Positions 59,335-64,000 of a stretch of DNA of 64,000 bases are shown piece by piece (within the stretch, counting starts at the first letter, position 1; each line of letters opens with the position of its first letter). The notes under the pieces are model-generated. The model was not told where the DNA came from. It worked only from the letters and a program-made list of their open reading frames with translations, and did no database searches. The DNA is from DAIDKA01 sp035506335 (GTDB lineage: Bacteria; Pseudomonadota; Gammaproteobacteria; Steroidobacterales; Steroidobacteraceae). The translations under genes and the position numbers were made by a program. The DNA lies in contig DATJPN010000074.1 of assembly GCA_035506335.1 (NCBI GenBank), forward strand, positions 6,924 through 70,923, read 5' to 3'.

Positions 59335-60814
59335 TTCCGACGGCCTTGGTCTCCAGCATGCTCTCGACGCCGGCCCGGCCATGCTCGCGACCCCAGCCGG
59401 ACTGCTTGTAACCTCCGAAAGGCACCGCCGGATCGAGCCCTGTGCCGCCGTTGACCTGCACCGTGCCGGCGCGGATCTTGCGCGCCAGCTTGTGCACGAT
59501 GCCCACGTCGCGGGTCCAGATATAGGCGGACAGTCCGTAGGTGGTGTCATTGGCCACGCGCGCGATGCGATCGAGATCATCGTCATCGATGGGCATGGCG
59601 CAGACGACCGGTCCGAAGATTTCCTCGCGCACCACCTTCATGCTGCGGTCGGTCTGCGCCAGCACGGTGGGCTGCACGAAGTACCCCTCGCTGCCCTGGC
59701 GCTTGCCGCCGGTCACCACTTCGGCGCCTTCGCCGAGACCGCCCTGGATGTAGCCGGTGACCCGATCCAGCTGTCCCTGCGAAACCAGCGGTCCCAGTTG
59801 CGTATCCGGTTCCAGGCCCGGGCCGACCTTGAGTGACTTCGCCATGCCCGAGATCCCCTCGACCACCTGGTCGAAGACCTTCCGGTGCACGTACAGTCGC
59901 GAGCCGGCCACGCAGATCTGCCCCGAATTGGCGAACACGGCCATGGCGGCGCCGGGAATCGCACGGGACATGTCGGCGTCGGGAAAGATGATGTTCGGCG
60001 ATTTGCCGCCGAGCTCGAGGGTGACGCGCTTCAGGGTGTTGGCAGCGGCCTGGACGATCCACTTGCCCGTCGCGGTCGAGCCGGTAAAGGCGATCTTGTC
60101 CACGTCCGGATGCTCCACCAGCGCCTTGCCCGCAGGATCACCGTAGCCGGTGACGATGTTGACCACTCCCGGCGGGATCCCCGCTTCGAGCACCAGCCGG
60201 CCCAGCAGCAGCGCGCCGAAGGGCGTGAGCTCCGCGGGCTTGAGCACCATGGTGCAGCCCGAGGCGACCACGGCCGCCAGCTTGTCCGCCTCCATCGCGA
60301 ATGGAAAATTCCACGGCGTGATGCAGCCCACGACACCGATCGGCTCGTGCAGGGTATAGGCGAGCTTGCCCGGTTCGGACAGTTCGGGCACCTCCCCGTG
60401 CACCTTGCCGCTCCAGCCCGCGACGTAGCGCATTCCGTTCGCGGTCCCGAGGGCGCCGGCAAACTTGGCCATGCCGAAGGGCATGCCGTTGTCCAGGCTC
60501 ACCACCTGGCCGATTTCATCGGCGGCCTGTTCGATCAGGTCGGCCAGTTTCCACAGCAGCCTGGCGCGCGCCACCGGCGGCATGAGCGGCCAGGGGCCGG
60601 TTTCGAAGGCATTGCGCGCGGCACGCACGGCGAGATCGATATCTTCGGCGCCGCCCGCGGCGACATGGCCGAGCACCTTGCCGGTGGCCGGATTGAGCAC
60701 CTCGATGCTGCCGCCGGCGCGCGGCTGTACCCACTCGTTGTTGATCAGCAACCCGTGCCTGCGTTCCAGGAAGGCGTGGATGCGCGCGAAATCCGGCTTC
60801 AGGGCTGCGTTCAT
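59324..60814 (-). CDS. NAD(P)-dependent aldehyde dehydrogenase
   Basis: 496 residues, standard ALDH size. Motifs: ITPWNFPF, FTGSTATGK, catalytic Glu in LELGGKSPNI, catalytic Cys in SGQICVAGSRL, and EEIFGPV. Ends ETKAVGITL. It oxidises an aldehyde to acid in the cytoplasm. It is followed by two secreted proteins of unknown function but its own start is 12 bases after the first of them on the minus strand, so transcription runs from 62061 downward through all three. Confidence 0.9.
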   Translation of the reverse strand: MNAALKPDFARIHAFLERRHGLLINNEWVQPRAGGSIEVLNPATGKVLGHVAAGGAEDIDLAVRAARNAFETGPWPLMPPVARARLLWKLADLIEQAADEIGQVVSLDNGMPFGMAKFAGALGTANGMRYVAGWSGKVHGEVPELSEPGKLAYTLHEPIGVVGCITPWNFPFAMEADKLAAVVASGCTMVLKPAELTPFGALLLGRLVLEAGIPPGVVNIVTGYGDPAGKALVEHPDVDKIAFTGSTATGKWIVQAAANTLKRVTLELGGKSPNIIFPDADMSRAIPGAAMAVFANSGQICVAGSRLYVHRKVFDQVVEGISGMAKSLKVGPGLEPDTQLGPLVSQGQLDRVTGYIQGGLGEGAEVVTGGKRQGSEGYFVQPTVLAQTDRSMKVVREEIFGPVVCAMPIDDDDLDRIARVANDTTYGLSAYIWTRDVGIVHKLARKIRAGTVQVNGGTGLDPAVPFGGYKQSGWGREHGRAGVESMLETKAVGITL

Positions 60815-60825
60815 GGCTCAGGTCC

Positions 60826-61605
60826 TCACTTGTTGTCCTGCAGGCGCAGATGCGTCACGCCCTGCTCGTCGATGTACTCGTGGTTGTTCTCGCACACGTA
60901 CTCGAGCATCTCGTAGTTGGGAATGCGCCGGTACGCGAAGGTGAAGGTCCAGGGCTGCTCGAGGGTCACCGGATCCTCCACCGTGATCTGGTCATGCAGG
61001 ATGTCCGGCGTCACGAGGCGCAGCCGCTCGGTGATGCGCATCTGGTCGCTGTGCGGCATCTCGCTGTGCCCGAGCACCGACTCCTTGATGCCGACGGTGT
61101 CCACGACCAGCGTGGATCCCTCCCAATGCCCGACCGAATGGCCGTAATAGCCCGGCGGAACGTCTTCGATCTTCGGCTGGGTCTTGCCCAGGTAGATGCG
61201 CCGCACCTGCGAGAACGCCTCGGCAATGATGGTCACCTGGCCGTGCGTCTGCAGGATTTCCAGCGGATAGATGGCCGACATCATCTCGGGCATGCCGTAG
61301 GGCAGGCAGTCCACCCCGCTCGCGGCGATCGGTTCGCCTTTGGCGTCGGACTCGCGCTCCCGGGCGCGCTTCGCCTCGTAGGGACCCCGATACTTGGGCT
61401 TGAGCACCAGCTGGCCCGCCGGCGGTGGCAGGGTCGCCGGGTCCGGCGGAGCGCCGCGCCCCAGGCCGGGGTAGCGCTGCCAGTCACCGGTGAAGTCCAC
61501 CGGAGCCGCCGTGCCGGCGGGGGCCTTGTCGGTATCGGCGGCATGTCCGACCGCGACACCGAGCAGGACGGCCACCGCAAGAGCACTGATTCTTCGCAAC
61601 CTCAT
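60826..61605 (-). CDS. Exported protein of unknown function
   Basis: 259 residues. Signal peptide (1-22), then a recurrent proteobacterial pattern: VDFTGDWQRY, CLPYGMPEMMSAIYPLEIL, QVRRIYLGK, YYGHSVGHWEGSTLVVDTVGI, YEYVCENN-like end. I recognise the family from sphingomonads and Steroidobacter relatives, where it is unannotated. Between an ALDH gene and a DUF6152-type gene on the same strand. Confidence 0.7.
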   Translation of the reverse strand: MRLRRISALAVAVLLGVAVGHAADTDKAPAGTAAPVDFTGDWQRYPGLGRGAPPDPATLPPPAGQLVLKPKYRGPYEAKRARERESDAKGEPIAASGVDCLPYGMPEMMSAIYPLEILQTHGQVTIIAEAFSQVRRIYLGKTQPKIEDVPPGYYGHSVGHWEGSTLVVDTVGIKESVLGHSEMPHSDQMRITERLRLVTPDILHDQITVEDPVTLEQPWTFTFAYRRIPNYEMLEYVCENNHEYIDEQGVTHLRLQDNK

Positions 61606-61641
61606 GACTTCCCCCTGACTGTTTCCGGACCGGGGTCGATT

Positions 61642-62061
61642 TCAGGACCGGGGAAAGACGCCGGCCGGCGGATTGCCATCGCTCAATTCGCGGCCATCGG
61701 CAAGCGTGGCCTTTTCGAGCATCCCGCCGGGCTGCCCGTTGCGCAACGGGTTGATCAGCAGCGTGACCTTGTCACCCTGCCTGATGTCATTGAATTTCCA
61801 GCCCACGCGCGTGAGCACATTGGGACTGGCGCACTCGACCGTGTAGTGCTTGGTGGACGTGCCATCCGGAACCTCGAGCTGGATGAACACGTGCGGGTTG
61901 GTCCATTCGAACTTGACCACCGTGCCGGTGACCGTGATGCGATTCTGGTGATCGAACAGCGCGAAGGAATGGTGGGCGAAAGCCGGCAGCGCGGCGGCGA
62001 GGCCGAGCACGGCGAGCGCTCCGGCCCGTGTCAGGCCACGACCTATGGAAAAAATCGACAT
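61642..62061 (-). CDS. DUF6152-type exported protein
   Basis: 139 residues. Signal peptide (1-29, ending LPAFAHH); the mature protein opens HHSFALFDHQNRITVTGTVVKFEWTNPHVFI, the conserved block of DUF6152, followed by a small beta-barrel. Function unknown; the HHS start may bind metal. GAAGGGGGG precedes ATG 62061. First gene of a three-gene minus-strand group with 60826 and the ALDH; such proteins often accompany the family at 60826. Confidence 0.78.
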   Translation of the reverse strand: MSIFSIGRGLTRAGALAVLGLAAALPAFAHHSFALFDHQNRITVTGTVVKFEWTNPHVFIQLEVPDGTSTKHYTVECASPNVLTRVGWKFNDIRQGDKVTLLINPLRNGQPGGMLEKATLADGRELSDGNPPAGVFPRS

Positions 62062-62150
62062 GTACCCCCCTTCGCAGCAGCACCCGGGACCGGATGGCCG
62101 GCTTTTATGACACGGGCCGACGGCGGCCGCAACGCCAATCGAACCTGCGT

Positions 62151-62606
62151 TCACGGAGTTGCAGCGCTACGCAGTCGCTGGGCGAAATGCCAGGTATGCC
62201 CCTCGGGATCGAGGACCGTGTAGCCGCGGTCGGACCAGTACTCGGGGCCATAATCGGTCGTCGCGAGCTCACGCACCACGACCGCGCCGGCCGCCGTGGC
62301 CCGGCCGTAATGACTCTCGATGTCATCGACATAAATGAAAATTCCCTGGGTGGTCGCACCATTCAGTGACCTGGGTGACCGGGCCATCGTGGGTCCGTGG
62401 GAGCGCTCGCCGGCCACCATGACGACCCCCTCGCCGAAGGTCAGCTCCGAGTGCTGGATACCGCCGGCGCCGGGAATCTTGATCCGCACCGAGAAACCAA
62501 AGGCATCCACCAGCCAGTCGATGGCGCGCACCGGATCCTGGTAGGCGAGCGAAGAGGACATCCGCGGCCACCCCGCCGGAGTCGGACGAGTCGCCTGTTC
62601 CGCCAT
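62151..62606 (-). CDS. VOC/glyoxalase-fold protein
   Basis: 151 residues. Single vicinal-oxygen-chelate domain: SSLAYQDPVRAIDWLVDAFGF, HSELTFGEGVVMVAGE, IFIYVDDIESHYGRATAAGA, and VLDPEGHTWHFAQR. It may bind a metal and a small ligand; families of this type include PhnB-like proteins. Start ATG 62606 after GAGGGAGCGG. Confidence 0.83.
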   Translation of the reverse strand: MAEQATRPTPAGWPRMSSSLAYQDPVRAIDWLVDAFGFSVRIKIPGAGGIQHSELTFGEGVVMVAGERSHGPTMARSPRSLNGATTQGIFIYVDDIESHYGRATAAGAVVVRELATTDYGPEYWSDRGYTVLDPEGHTWHFAQRLRSAATP

Positions 62607-62659
62607 GAGCCGCTCCCTCTCCACCTTTAAAGGCGCCGCGCGGGCCCCACAAGGCGGGT

Positions 62660-64000
62660 ATGTTCGGCCAGAATCCGCGCCCTATGCAACGCCCTTCGAA
62701 CCCCCGACCGGCGGCGACTCCACCGGCCGCCGGCCTCGACCTCGCGCCGGATCCACGGCTGCCGATCAGCGCCCACGCTGCCGACATCGGCGCCGCCCTG
62801 GCCGCTCACCCGGTCATCATCGTCTGCGGCGCCACCGGGTCGGGCAAGTCCACCCAGCTGCCGAAGCTGTGCCTGGCGGCCGGACGCGGCGCGCGCGGCA
62901 TGATCGGCCATACCCAGCCCCGGCGCATCGCCGCCCGGGCGCTCGCGAACCGCCTCGCGACGGAACTCGGAACGAGGGTGGGCGCGGCGGTGGGCTGCCA
63001 GGTCCGCTTCGAGGACCGCACCGGGGCACAGTGTCGGGTCAAGCTCATGACCGACGGCATCCTGCTGCGCCAGCTCACCTCCGACGCCGACCTTCGCGCC
63101 TATGACACCCTGATCATCGATGAGGCGCATGAGCGCAGCCTCAACATCGACCTGCTTCTGGGCGCGCTGAAGCGATTGACCGCCCGGCGACCGGAGCTGC
63201 GCGTCATCGTGACCTCGGCAACACTGGACACCGGGCGGCTGTCCGGGTTCTTCGATGGCGCGCCGGTCGTCAACGTCGAAGGCACCGGCCATCCGGTGCA
63301 GATCCGCTACCGGCCGCTCGCGGCCGCGGATGAGGAGGCCGCGGAGCTGTCACTGCCGGAAGGCATCGTCGCGGCCGTGCACGAGCTCACCGCCTCGGAC
63401 CCGGATCCCCGCGGCGACATCCTGGTGTTCCTGCCGGGTGAAAAACACATCCGCGAAGCGGCCCTCGCGCTCGAGCGCGCCGGCGTGCCGCATCTTGAGA
63501 TCATGCCGCTGTACGCGCGACTGACGGCGCAGCAGCAGCAGCGGATCTTCGAGCCCCACAGCACGCGGCGGGTGATCCTCGCGACCAACGTGGCCGAGAC
63601 CTCCTTGACCGTGCCACAGGTGCGCCACGTCATCGACAGCGGCCTGGCGCGCATCAGCCGCTACAGTGTGCGCAGCAAGGTGCAGCGGCTGCCGCTCGAG
63701 CCCATCTCCAGGGCGAGCGCCAACCAGCGCCGCGGGCGCTGCGGGCGCGAAGCACCCGGGATCTGCATCCGGCTGTATTCGGAAGAGGACTTCGAGTTAC
63801 GCGAGGAATTCACGCCGCCGGAGATCCTGCGCACCCATCTGGCCAGCGTGCTGCTGCAGATGGCCGCATCCCGCCTCGGCGATCCGGAGGATTTCCCGTT
63901 TCCGGACCCCCCCGACACCCGCCAGGTCAATGACGGCGTGCGGCAGCTGCAGGAACTGGGTGCCATGGACGAGCGGCGCCGTATCACGCCCCTCGGGCGA
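62660..64000 (+). CDS. hrpA: ATP-dependent RNA helicase HrpA, N-terminal part (partial)
   Basis: 447 residues up to the right edge; full HrpA has about 1300. DEAH-box motifs in order: Walker A GATGSGKST, GHTQPRRIAAR, DEAH box IIDEAHERS, SAT, then ILATNVAETSLTVP and QRRGRCGRE. It unwinds RNA and rescues stalled or collided ribosomes. ATG 62660 is preceded by AAGG; ATG 62684 in the same frame is an alternative. The C-terminal region lies outside the window. Confidence 0.9.
   Translation, partial: MFGQNPRPMQRPSNPRPAATPPAAGLDLAPDPRLPISAHAADIGAALAAHPVIIVCGATGSGKSTQLPKLCLAAGRGARGMIGHTQPRRIAARALANRLATELGTRVGAAVGCQVRFEDRTGAQCRVKLMTDGILLRQLTSDADLRAYDTLIIDEAHERSLNIDLLLGALKRLTARRPELRVIVTSATLDTGRLSGFFDGAPVVNVEGTGHPVQIRYRPLAAADEEAAELSLPEGIVAAVHELTASDPDPRGDILVFLPGEKHIREAALALERAGVPHLEIMPLYARLTAQQQQRIFEPHSTRRVILATNVAETSLTVPQVRHVIDSGLARISRYSVRSKVQRLPLEPISRASANQRRGRCGREAPGICIRLYSEEDFELREEFTPPEILRTHLASVLLQMAASRLGDPEDFPFPDPPDTRQVNDGVRQLQELGAMDERRRITPLGR

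Noticed and set aside
61623..61658. Direct repeat of GGACCGGGG
   Set aside because: Two short copies in a GC-rich spacer that partly overlap the end of a coding sequence; chance is sufficient.

Overview
The window is one continuous piece of a high-GC (roughly two-thirds G+C), gene-dense bacterial chromosome. Gene content (slyX, slyD, dcp, a YheS-type ABC-F protein, HrpA helicase, RIO kinase, psiF, a full arn lipid A set, TonB and Omp85 outer-membrane proteins) points to a Gram-negative gammaproteobacterium. The many secreted proteins of unknown function, the lignin-type aromatic genes and the GlyGly-CTERM-like tail suggest the Steroidobacter/Nevskia/Xanthomonadales side of that class; this placement is inference. 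No rRNA, tRNA, CRISPR array, IS element or phage gene is visible, and no gap between genes exceeds about 260 bases.

Region 1 (1-4343) is the most unusual part: a compact locus with a partial membrane protein and a CDP-alcohol phosphatidyltransferase on the minus strand, three overlapping plus-strand genes (zinc-less medium-chain dehydrogenase, a PTPS/QueD-fold protein that has lost its catalytic residues, GT4 glycosyltransferase), then a convergent RibD-type reductase without a deaminase domain. Together they look like a small biosynthetic pathway for an unknown, possibly pteridine-like, glycosylated or lipid-linked product. Region 2 (4426-9045) holds ligAB (protocatechuate-type 4,5-ring cleavage) divergent from a LysR gene, with two dyads between them, then a LacI regulator, a SYLF lipoprotein-like protein and a flavin reductase-like protein.

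Region 3 (9048-23009) is envelope-centred: a subtilase-fold protein with degenerate active site, a TonB receptor, a PadR/PspC pair, a four-gene minus-strand operon (cytochrome c-PQQ dehydrogenase, carotenoid/lignostilbene oxygenase, two paralogous secreted proteins), a DksA-type zinc-finger protein, a ModA-like protein and an Omp85 barrel. Region 4 (23195-36180) is mainly housekeeping: phosphoribosyltransferase, slyX, RIO kinase, fatty acid hydroxylase-type membrane protein, GDT1 exporter, YheS, peroxiredoxin, exonuclease III, an SDR/ArsR divergent pair with a clear operator, ZIP transporter, dcp and slyD.

Region 5 (36194-51572) mixes hpnB, an aromatic-acid MFS importer, a lytic transglycosylase-like protein, a YXWGXW protein, hydroxypyruvate isomerase-type protein, flavin reductase, SDR, ilvE, M28 and S9 peptidases, an ATP-grasp enzyme, an HtrA-like pseudoprotease and psiF. 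Region 6 (51650-58804) is a complete, tightly overlapping arn operon for 4-amino-4-deoxy-L-arabinose modification of lipid A, in the order arnC, formyltransferase, decarboxylase, arnD, arnT, flippase, arnB, with ArnA split into two genes. Region 7 (58846-64000) has a GNAT acetyltransferase, an aldehyde dehydrogenase followed by two secreted proteins, a VOC protein and the 5' part of hrpA.
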